Shown: in pieces, positions 1-10,800 of the stretch
Layout: the number at the start of each line of letters is the position of its first letter
Numbering within the stretch: the first letter of the stretch is position 1
DNA from: Lytechinus variegatus
Taxonomy: Eukaryota; Echinodermata; Echinoidea; Temnopleuroida; Toxopneustidae
Reading direction: 5' to 3'
DNA: 64,000 bases
Assembly: GCF_018143015.1 (NCBI RefSeq)
Contig: NC_054742.1
Span: 16,368,441-16,432,440 of the forward strand
Notes under the pieces: model-generated
Told to the model about the DNA's origin: nothing
Databases searched by the model: none
Seen by the model: the letters and a program-made list of their open reading frames with translations, nothing else
Translations under genes and position numbers: made by a program

Positions 1-51
1 TAATATAAAAACAAATGATTCCACGAGTTCATTTTTTTCACGGGAAATGAG

Positions 52-186
52 TATAGAATTGGAGTCTCCACTCAAGATACCCGTGATAATGATGATTATA
101 CGCCTCTGTATCGATCTTGGCAACGTCGGTTGGCGGATATGCATTTACATGGTAAAATGTCTTTAAAAGAAATAAAAAATCAATAA
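52..186 (+). CDS. 3'-terminal coding exon of an unidentified gene (partial)
   Basis: An open frame of 45 codons ends in TAA at 184-186. The polypyrimidine stretch at about 29-40 followed by an AG at 50-51 makes 52 a plausible splice acceptor. The peptide is hydrophilic, with an acidic stretch (DTRDNDDYTPLY) followed by a basic helix-like segment (RSWQRRLADMHLHGKMSLKE). This is unlike the random translations around it. The stop codon overlaps an AATAAA hexamer at 182-187, so the transcript could end very close to the stop. I do not recognise the family. The rest of the gene lies to the left of the window, and the gene converges on the minus-strand RUNDC3-like gene. The acceptor position is inference; an AG at 26-27 is an alternative without a pyrimidine tract. 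Confidence 0.45.
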   Translation, partial: YRIGVSTQDTRDNDDYTPLYRSWQRRLADMHLHGKMSLKEIKNQ

Positions 187-752
187 AGTTCTTTTCATTC
201 TAGCGCTTTCTTATGGTAACAAAAGAAAGGGGGAGAAATCCCCGTTGTTTTCCCTTTCATTCTTCGCATAGCAGTGTAGGCCTATTGACAAGGAACACGG
301 TCAAGTCGATTCTAAAGGCAAGATTGTAAACAAGGCCTGACCTGTGTGTGTGTTGGGGACTCGGAGGGGAAATTATCCCATTTTCGAGGGATAACTAACA
401 GGGGAACTTGAACTTTCTTTCAACAAACCACACCCTTCGCTTATTTCGATCATTGCCAGTATGAGAATGATAGTTATCATAAAGAAAGCTATTCTTACTT
501 ATTCATTGGTTTGATAAATTTCAAGGAAGAAAAAAATTGCAATAAATCTATAATTACATAATATATATCAATCATTATTTGATAACTCAGTTCGTCTCAT
601 ATAAACTTGTAATGAAAAGAACATTAATTTTACACTCATTTAATACTTTTCTAGAAAATTAATGTTACGATCAAGCGTGGCATTCAGGACATCGTCCTGT
701 CATGTCTCAGATTTTTGTTTTATTTCATTTTATTCAATTTTTTTATTTTATT

Positions 753-2689
753 AGGTGATCTGTCAATTGACAGATCACCTCTTGTGTTTCTACGAATTTT
801 CTTTTTTATTTATTTCTTTATTTATTTATTCTTTTTATTTATTTTTCTTTTTCCACCCTTTTCTTGTTCCACCAAAATCATCAAAACTATTCAATCAATT
901 TTCATCAAAATATTATCAATTATGGACAGTTATCATACGATGTGTACGAAACAAGTTCAACGTCAAATGGTCATCGTGACGTCATCTACGCGCCATTTTG
1001 TAAAATCACATTATCAACAATATCTCCATTATCAATCATCAAAAATTAACAATATTAACATCAAATTAACTTCAGATCAAGGGTGAACTGTCCATGTCAT
1101 CAAAGGTCATTTACAGGTCACGACGCGCATGTACGCGCGCGTCAAAATTTTAAAATGCTCAAAATCACTTTTTGATCAAAGTAGAGTACGTTTCAGGTCA
1201 TTCTAAGCATTTCAGGAATTTGCGCGCTCACAGGTTTTCGCGCGCGTTTACGCGCGTAACGTCCTTATGCAACGCACAACTGCACTTTATTTTACATCAA
1301 TGCATTCTTTATAAAATTCCCAATAATTTGATACCTTAACCGACCTTCTACGACCAGTAATGAAGGAATGCGCCTCCGTCAAAGTTTGAATTACGCGCGC
1401 AAGCGCGCGTTCACAATAGGCCAAAAATGTGCAAAAACATGCTTTTACAAAATTCTATATAACTCTTCAGATAGTCCGTTGACCCCCAAATTTTCTTTTA
1501 TATTCGGATAGAATAGGACTTGTAGATGTGATTTCATGTCACATTTGACAATAAATTTTATCATAACGTCATCAAATTTTCGTCAGAACTAAAATTTTCC
1601 AATTTTGTTTTTTGACGTTTTAATAATTTTGGAAATATGACTATAACTCCGTAATCATTGGTCGTTTTTGGCCCGGTTTTCTACATCTTGTAGCTGGTTT
1701 TACATTCTTCCAAATTATTTTACAATCTTATCATTTTAAGCAAAACATCATCATAAATATTAAGAATGTATAAAAGTATATCATTATGATAAAACTTGCA
1801 CTTGAAAAATTCAATTTGAGGTTATATTTCATCGTTGCCTTGAAAGTGTATGGCAGTTACTGTGGTCGAATGGTTAGTACATCTGCCTTGCAATGCGAGG
1901 GTCCCTGGATCGAAACCCATCAGGATCTATTTTTTTTTTATTTATTAAATTTTGTCTCATTTTGCGTGTAACCCCCTTAAGCCAGTTTGTGGTTCCATTC
2001 TGCGCATGATAAGAAGTTCATTCGTACTAAAGTGACATGATTGTTTTATATTTAATGAGATATTAGCAACAACCTTGATGTCTTGATTTTTCTTTTGAAT
2101 TGTGCGTTTCAAAATACACGCATAAAAACAACAATGCGTGTACTAGCAACTGGTATTTCAGAGTTGGCCAAGTATTGTTATAAGAACATGCTGAACGCAT
2201 TCCAAATACCTCCATCAGTGTTCATTGCTTTGCTTTCTATTCACTTGGTCTAAGCAATTTCTCCATCCTGCTATGTAGGACATGCTTGCATAATATCTTG
2301 CAATGAAATCTACCTATCGTAATGTAAGAGATGAAAGGTCATTTGGTCATGATTGTTCATGAGGTAACCAAAAATCTAGTCTATGGATACTGATTTAAAT
2401 TTTTCAAAACTGGATTCTTGATTTCATCACCACTGCTCACTATTTCGTGTTATCACTTGCTAAATTTGAATTGTCATTCTTTAGAAAAGGAAATTTTTTT
2501 TACAACCTTTTCTTTCAAATAATGTCTTTCAACAGTATTCAACATGTCCTTTCATTAATAAAACTGCGCTTAATATCATGATGCTCATATTGATCTGCAT
2601 TGACATGGTGATCATTATATAAAAATAGATCATTATCATGAGATTGACAGACAGATCACCTAATTCGTCCGTAAGACGAATTAAAATTC
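753..2689 (-). mobile_element. Hairpin-ended repeat family, copy 1 (reverse orientation)
   Basis: In reverse orientation this copy begins at about 2689 with TAGAATTTTAATTCGTC followed by a hairpin and a GGTGATCTGTC-type motif. It ends at 753-780 with a perfect hairpin, GGTGATCTGTC then GACAGATCACC. The same two ends occur in copies 2 and 3. The interior holds GACGCGCGCGTACGCGCGCG-type CpG-rich blocks and a tRNA-like segment. Both flanks are T/A-rich and nearly match each other (about TTTTTTTATTTTATT on the left, TTTTTTTATTATTATT on the right), which suggests a target duplication of about 15 bp. No protein is encoded. Confidence 0.6.
1849..1925 (+). repeat. tRNA-like (SINE-type) segment inside copy 1
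   Basis: The stretch has A-box-like (TGGTCGAATGGTTAG) and B-box-like (GGATCGAAACCC) pol III promoter motifs spaced as in a tRNA, with a GCA triplet where an anticodon would sit. The acceptor stem does not pair well, so I read it as a tRNA-derived repeat piece rather than a functional tRNA gene. In element orientation it is antisense, as is the related segment of copy 2. Confidence 0.5.
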
Positions 2690-2693
2690 TAGT

Positions 2694-4573
2694 TTTTTTA
2701 TTATTATTATGTTTTTATTTTTTTTAGGTGTGCACTCATTTATTTAAAAATATAAAAAGAGTATCTCCCCTAATCAATCCTCTGTTGAAAATAATTATGA
2801 CGGGTCTTTACTCAGGGTACTTCCTCGCTCTATTTGTTGTAGAATTAAGACGTTTATATCAAGGTTTTTTTCAGCATCACTTTTAGAATCACTATAACCC
2901 TTTTTATATTGCCTTTTTTTCATTAATATACCTTTACATGTATGTATTTTGTACTAATTTTGAATCATTCCAATGATGTAAATTATTCCCCCTCCCCTCA
3001 TGATCGGTAATAGACGATATTGATCAAATTATTCACGTTTTTGTTCTCACTTTCTCAATCTGACATTAAGTATTAAAAAAACATGAGCACACAAGCCATT
3101 AGTAAAGGTGAGGTACATGTACAAATTATTTTGAAGGCCCATCTTAGCATTTTACAAGGGATATTTTTTTTTAGAACATGCGGTTTAAGTTCAGGTCTTA
3201 ATGACTCGCTTGATAGATTACATGTCAAGAGTCCGGGTGAGAGTAAACGCCATCGATATTCAAACAAGCCGATGGCACAATGAAAATCATTGGAATACTC
3301 CCTCCTCCATGGTTTTAGGGCCAACCTTTTATCCCCACCTTTTATTTCATTAATTAGGGAGATCTTGACATTCTTTTTCTTTCACGAAGATTATCATAGA
3401 ACCCCGGTTTAACCAATGATGTGTAGAAGATAACTGATTGACATGGAACGTTGTTTCGTCTTGCAGTCGCGCCTTACTTGCAAGTTGACTATTGTTCTCA
3501 ATGCAAGCCTTCTCATTATTTAATCGTTTTGCCTTTTTTGGCAAGCGGTTACTAGGGCATTTCGGGTAGCTCGGCGGTGGCAAAATAGATTTTTTCATGG
3601 AGCAGGGTCAAAACGGAAGTCAAACTTCGAAGGCGTTTTTCTCTTGATTTTTATTTTCAAGAGCCCAATTCTTCTTGCATTCTAAGGCTAATATCTCCAC
3701 TAATATTTACTCTTAAGAGTCGAGTAATATATCAAATTAAAGGTAAATAAATGAGGAATAATAATCACTAGAAAAATCGGATTTGAAAAATTCCGACTTG
3801 TCTCTCTTTTCGGTGTGATGAGTCACATTTGTTCAAATATCAAAATTGACATAGTTTTTATCAATTGTAAACAAAGTGTGTAGCTTTAGGTCACCCATCA
3901 TACATTCATGGAATAAATTTCTTCATTTTTTTAATATCTAAGCATGCAATCCAGTTTACTTGTAACTAGCAACACACTTATTGACACAAATATGAAAATT
4001 GCATTTTTATTTGATCAAATTCATTGGTTTGCAATTTGAATTTTAGGAACAAATTTTCAACCTGGAAGGAATTATCTGAACTTGAACCTTAATTCATTTT
4101 TATACACTTTATTCTCCTTTTAATTAATTGTGATAGAGTAAATTGATCATATACAATAACAAAAGCAATCCATTTTGACAGGAGTGCTGAACAGAAAAAG
4201 AAAATAATAATGTTGCCATTGCTACCCGCCACCATCCCAAGGGAAAAAAAGTTGTTTCACAAGGGTCTTGTAACACAAGATACAATCAATTACACAATTA
4301 AGCTTACTTATGTCATATCAAACAATTACAATCATTTGTTAATTTTGACTGTCTGAATGACTGACTGATTGATTGATTGATCGATCGACTTTATGTTATA
4401 CCCCCTATGGTCTCTCTCTTTCCCTCCCTCCCACCTTCCCCCTCTCTTTCCCTTGCTTTGTTTTCTTTGTGAAATATTACAAAACAATGAATTACCAGTC
4501 CACCTACGTTGTATTTTAACATTTACAGAACATAATTTTCATTGATTTCTAAGTAATATATTTCAATCCATAC
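2694..4573. other. Non-coding stretch, no gene supported
   Basis: This AT-rich sequence lies between the first repeat copy and the last RUNDC3-like exon found. It includes a short GATT run near 4366-4382. The missing C-terminal exon or exons of the RUNDC3-like gene should lie here or beyond the left edge, but none could be fixed by splice phase. Confidence 0.5.
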
Positions 4574-4801
4574 CTTTCTCTCCAAATCTGACTGCGTGCT
4601 ACTCAATCGTTCTTCTGTTTCCATGGCAAGACGATGCATATCATCATTATCACTCTCTAGCTGTATGATGCGTTTGCGTAATTCACGATTGACCTGTTCA
4701 CATTCTTCTAACTCTGTCTGTGCTTGATGTAATGCTCTTTCCTCTCCTATGATTTGACGAGACTCTGCAGTAGGACTAGGGTAGCCATCTAGTGTACTAG
4801 G
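4574..4801 (-). CDS. RUNDC3: RUNDC3-like exon 6 (coiled coil)
   Basis: The exon is 228 bases, 76 codons in phase 0. It begins after a TTAG acceptor and ends at AAG before GTATGG. The encoded peptide ([17 protein letters not shown], then [20 protein letters not shown] and onward) is a heptad-rich coiled coil, as expected C-terminal to the RUN domain. If the donor were not used, the frame would run on into a stop within 20 codons. Confidence 0.75.
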
Positions 4802-7800
4802 CTAATTCGATAAAGAACACAAAAATATATATAGGCATTTATCATTTGACTATCAGGGATACTAATTAATTGTTTCTTCATTACAGTGGATCAGATTCAA
4901 AGGCAATTACTTGCTCTAATCAAGCAAAAAAAGAAAAAACTAGAATTTAATTCGTCATGCGGACGAATTAGGTGGTCTGTCTTTATTCTCGCCATCGTAA
5001 TCACTATTACCATGTTCATGCAGATCAATATGATCTTCATGATGACGACGGAATATTCATTATGGATGGAATACTTGTGAAAGACGGGAGATGATAAAGC
5101 ACTGTTAAAAGGGTCTCTTTCATGTATGACAATACATGTGATATGAAACAAAGTAATTATAATCTGTTTTATCTTGCGAAATTTTAACTTTTATACCATT
5201 AAATTATCACGAAGGATCATGTACGAGGTGGTAAAAAGAAAAAAAAATGGGAAAAAAAATCTTGTTTACCCCAGGACTCGAACCTGCGCCCCTGTGAAAG
5301 CAATTCAAATGCGTTATCCATTGAGCCACGATATTCCCCATAGAGAATACACGTAAGCAATTTTGAGAATTACAATTCCAATTTTGCAAGCGAAATACGG
5401 GCATGATCCCGGCATCTGATCAAAAAATGGAGGGCACATTTTCGAAAGCTTAGAATCTCGGCTACAACATACTAAAAGCTCAGGGAAAACTGACAAGAAA
5501 CAATGGAGATATGGATCACGAAATAGAGGAATGTCGAATCTAGTTTTGAGAAAAAGTCATGTCCCATAGAGATTACACGCAAAACACAAGTGATATGAAA
5601 AAAGCAATTATAATCTGTTTTATCTTGCTAAATTTAAACTTTTATACCTTTTAATTATCATAAAGGATCATGTAAGAAGTGGCAAAAAGAAAAAAAATGA
5701 AAAAAAAAATCATCTTGTTCACCCCAGGGGGCCGTTTCATAAAGCTGTTCGTAAGTTAAGAGTGACTTTAAGAACGACTGGTGATCCTTTCTTACGCGCT
5801 AAACCATCGCCTATGGTGTATACCATTTACCAAAAGAAAGGATCACCAGTCGTTCTTAAAGTCGTTCTTATCTTACGAACAGCTTTATGAAACACCCACC
5901 AGGACTCGAACCCACGCCCTTTAGAAAGCAGTCAAAGCCACGATATTCCCCATAGAGAATACCCACACGTAAGCAACTTTGAGAATTACAAGTCCAATTT
6001 TGCAAGTGAAATACGGGCATGATCCCGGCATCTGATCAAAAAATGAAGGGCACAGTTGCCAAAGCTTAGAATCTCAGCTACAACATACTAAAAGCTTAAA
6101 GAAAACTGACAAGAAAAAATGGAGATATGGCTCACGAAATAGAGGAATGTCGAATCTAGTTTTGACAAAAATTCATTTGCCATAGACATTACACACAAAA
6201 TAAGGAAAAATGACATGCCTCTTTTCATCGCTGTTTTACACAATGATGCGTTTCTCAAAACGAAAATTCATGTTAACTGAGGAGAAAGAGTACATTCTAA
6301 ACTACCATATATCGAAATCTGGGCGAAAAACGATCTATATTCAAGAATTTACAACCAAATTTGCATAAATTTGATGTCGTCATTTTTGAAAAAATTAAAT
6401 TTATAGTTTAGGCGCCATCTTGATGATGTCACGATATAATTTAGGGACATTGATGACATGAAATCAAATCTACAACTCATACTCTATCGATATATCAAAA
6501 AAAAATTGGGGGTCAACGGACTATTTAAAGAGCTACATGTACAGTGAATTTTCAATAGGCATGTTTTTGCCCATATATGGCCTATAGTGAGAGCTCGCGC
6601 GCACACGTGCTGCAGACTTTAACGGGTGTTAATTTCGTCATTAATGGTCGTAGAAGGTTGATCAAGGTATCAAATTGTTCAGAATTTTATTATCAATGCA
6701 AAGATGTAAAAAAAAACGGTGTTTCTGCGTTGCGTTAAGGCGTTACGCGCGCAAAATTTTGAAATGCTTAAAATGACCTGAAACGTACTCTACTTTGGTC
6801 AAAAAGTGATTTTGAGCATTTTTAAATTTTGACGCGCGCGTACGCGCGCGTCGTGACCTCCAGGTGACCTTTGATGACATGACCTGATGACCCTTGACCT
6901 GAAGTTGATGTGATGTTAATTTGATTGATTTTTGATAATTGATAATGGAGATATGATTGATAATGTGATTTTACAAAATGGCGCCTAGATGACGTCATCA
7001 TGACCTGATGACCTTGAAAAGCTTATTTTGACGTGTCCATGACAGATCCTATAGATGACATGAAATTCAATGAAATTGACCAAGTCCATTTTGAGATAAC
7101 TTGGCGACAAGAAAATCGTTAAAAATAAATAAATAAAGGTATAAAAAAGAAGAAATTGACGAAATTAAGAGGTGATCTGTCAAAGACAGACCACCTAAAA
7201 AGAGAGTTCCTCTTATAAAATCATAAATTCTACATATCACTATAAACATTTTTCACGGAATGCCTTTTCATTGATGTTTTCAATATATTTTTCCTAGTAA
7301 ATCTTCCTTATTCAAGGCTTTCAAGCAATCTTTGAATATAGCACACTTGACAAGTGATGGATCCTGCACACAATTCCCAGCATTTTAGAAGAAAAAGTGA
7401 AGAATTGATTCATATATTTACTTCTGATAGAGTTTTTTATCAAAAAGAGCTGGGGCCCGTTGCAGAAAGAGTTGCGTTTAAACACAAGTCCCAAATGCGC
7501 GCTGTTGATTGGTTGAAAATTAAGTTGCGCATGATTTTTAGAGTTGCAATTGATTGCAACTCTTTCTGTAACGGGCCCCTGAAGACTGTAAATTTCTGCA
7601 GAAATTTATACATCATACAAGTACACTTCTAAATATGTGCATGCATGTGCTAATTACAAAAGCTGAAGTAATTGATATTTATCACCAAGAACACATAAAA
7701 TGCAAGTATGACACAATATAATGGTTAGATTTGGGATAAAGTTGCTTCACTCACTTGTTGGGCATTAAATTAAAATATGAACTCTAAATTGTGTGAAAAC

Positions 7801-10800
7801 AATGCAATTCCTGTTCTTTATTTAACCTCATCTCTCCCCAATCTTTAACCAATATTTTGTCACATACAGGGTCCCTCATGGATGTCATAAGTTAACTTGT
7901 CTTCAATGCACTTACGGAAGAGAAGGGGGGAATGAAAATATTCTAAATTCTGTTAAATGCTATCAATATAATAAAAAAAGGAATATTAAATACAGCAAAA
8001 TTAGAAAGCAAACAATTGCTATTTCAATTATGCTGCTCATACTTTCCCTTAGAAAGCATCTACAGGAAACTAAGTATGGAGTGTTGTGGCAAAGTGGATA
8101 AGTCTTCAGACTTTAAAACAGAGCCAGAGGGTCATGGGTACACATCCAAGCCATGGCATAATTTCCTTCAGCAAGGAATTCATCCACTGTGTGCTGCACT
8201 TGACCCGGGTGATGTAAATGGGTACCGGCAGGAAGTAATTACGATCAAAAAGCTGTGTGCGTCTTAATCGGTTGCCTAGCTCATACAGGGTAATGATAAT
8301 AGCAGGGCCTTTTTTAAAGCGCCATGAGCACCGAAAGGTGAACCTGTGCAGTATATCATCATTATTATCATTATTATTATTATCAAAAGCCTTGGTTATA
8401 ACTGATAGCACTACCTTTGAAAATAATCAAGCAAACTTGGGTTTTATTAGGACGAAGGGAAGAGGGTAATTAAAAACAAACACCTTTGAGACGATTGCAG
8501 ACCTATAACTACACAAAGCAGCAGTATATCACAATTTTCTTAGTGAAAGTATAAACTTACAAGTAATCAGTATGTGACTATCAATTTCATTGCCTAAAAC
8601 TGCCCTTTAATCAAATTCATAAAGAAGGTAATCTAAACTTGCACTGGTATGTGATGACATGAATGGAGTATTTCTCTATAAAGTCTATTTAACTTTGTGG
8701 TCATATTCTTAATCATAATTTACAGACCTTAAATTTCCATGCAGTCAGTATGCTTAATTGTACATTGCAAAGTGCAACCAGGTCAAAAAAAAAGTGACAT
8801 AGCAGATTAATAATTTGCAATTTGGAACATCAAAGAAAGGTGTCACCGCAACAAACACAAATCATGATGCCAAAAATAAGAATAACAATTTTTCTTAAAC
8901 TCTGATAGCAACCCTTCTCAAATATGACAAAGACCAGATCCAATGTTACTGAACGAAATATATATTTTCAAACAGAAAAATAAGCCTTGGCAGGACACCA
9001 GAAATAAAGATAATATATTACTTCATCGTATCAAACAGTTTTACCTGTGAGCTTAAGCTGCTGAGACTCTCTGTCCTACTTGGTGGCTGCCATGAACTGT
9101 ACATCCCTGGTGATGGACCCATTACATGACGTGAATGGGTTGGCCATGCAGCATCAAGGTCATGACCTGATGGAGCCAGGTCAAACTGTAGGTCATTGAG
9201 GTCATACAGGTCATTAACCAACGGACCATAGAGGCTGGGATTGAGTAGTAATGAATTTGGATTGTACCAAGCGCTGTAAAAAGATGAAATGTATAAAAAA
9301 ATAAAGTTGTAATTATTGTATATAATTTAAAAATATACAACATGTGGGTAATTTTTTCACATACAATCCTGGGTTTGGGTCTCATCTATCCAATGAAAGT
9401 AATAGTTTTGACAGAATGATACACTTGAGTGAGCACTGTCCATTTTCGTAAAGCTCGCAGAAATCTGTTTGCGCAGAAATGCCTGTTTGTACGCTGTGTC
9501 AAGGGGAAAGGGTGAAATCATACTTACCCTGCGAAACATTTCTCACACATTTCTCACACATTTCCCTTGCACTTTTAGTCAATTGAAATAAAACGGATAC
9601 ATTCAAGCATTTTCTGACAATTTTGAAACACAAATTGAAATTCTATCACTTAGTATACACAACTTTTACCCTTTTTGTGCCTGCTGGATCTGAGGACATA
9701 ACTGAATCTGAACCAAAGTTTATATCAGACATCTCTAGCACTTTTTCACTAAGTTTTTATCATTTAAAGTGGGTTTACATTGCATTTTTTATTTTTATAC
9801 TTGTTTCTCCACACCTTTTCCAAGCATGACAATGATTAACAAAATGAAAATCAAGCCTAAGCCATTTCATGTAAATCACAGCTCAGTGTAAAGCAAATAT
9901 CGTCCCGATGGCCTCGGTGTGTGGAGGAGTGGGGTGTGGCGCAATGCACCCCTCGAAGTAATTCAAAGATATTTTCTGGCATGCAGTCTGTTTTTCACAT
10001 TTGTGTTCTTTCATCTGAAGTGGAACTGAGGATAATGGCTTTACTAATAATAATAATCAACTTAACTATGCATTAATAAACCAGCACTCTGCAATATATA
10101 TTTATTTTATAATTACCTTGTAATTTTCTGATTATTGAAGCACTGCTGAAGACTATCCCCAAGTCTATGATGGGCAAGGCTGTAACGGATAAATGCCCTC
10201 CCACGTCCGAGAGATGTTTTGACCTATTAAAGTGCATAAAAAAATCATAAAAATTAATAGAATTAAGAATTAACTAGAATTTAATTCGTCATGCGGACGA
10301 ATTAGGTGGTCTGTCTTTATTCTCGCCATCATGATTTATAGACACAGATCCTCACGGATCAACACGGCAATGCCGGCATGATCCGGGGAGGTCCGGGATA
10401 GTTTTGCCCCAGATGACTGTGAACACGGCATCAACACGGCAGCTTCACACGGATCTACACGGATCATGCCGGCAGAGCACGTCGTCAACACGGACCAATA
10501 CGTCAGCAACACGGACCTACACGTCAGCTACACGGACCACCACGTCAGCGACACGGACCTACACGTCAGCAATACGGACCAACACGTCAACTGCGTTATC
10601 CATTGAGCTAGCATATTCCCCATAGAGATTACACGTAAGCAATTTTGAGAATTACAATTCAAATTTTGCAAGCCAAATACGGGCATGATCCTGGCATTTG
10701 ATCAAAAAATGGAGGGCACACTTCCGAAAGCTTAGAATCTCAGCTACAACATACTAAAAGCTCAGGGAAACCCGACTAGAAAAAATGGAGATATGGCTCA

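Larger units (their letters stand above)
4938..7196 (+). mobile_element. Hairpin-ended repeat family, copy 2 (with internal tandem duplication)
   Basis: It starts TAGAATTTAATTCGTC, followed by the hairpin partner GACGAATT and AGGTGGTCTGTC. It ends with GGTGATCTGTC, AAA and GACAGACCACC, a nearly perfect hairpin. A unit of about 440 bases (about 5148-5590) is repeated at about 5596-6190, and the second unit is interrupted by a palindromic miniature element. The rest aligns with copy 3, including GACGCGCGCGTACGCGCGCG and GATGACGTCATC-type blocks. No coding capacity. It lies in the RUNDC3-like intron between exons 5 and 6. Confidence 0.65.

Noticed and set aside
1849..1925. A functional tRNA gene with GCA anticodon
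   Set aside because: Poor acceptor-stem pairing and location inside a repeat; better read as a tRNA-derived segment.
3350..3598. Minus-strand 82-codon frame with coiled-coil-like text (KRLNNEKACIENN) as exon 7 of the RUNDC3-like gene
   Set aside because: Available AG acceptors give phase 1 entry, while exon 6 ends in phase 0; no polypyrimidine tract or family match.
10404..10625. Thr/Ser/Arg repeat protein
   Set aside because: It is the translation of a minisatellite inside a transposable element.
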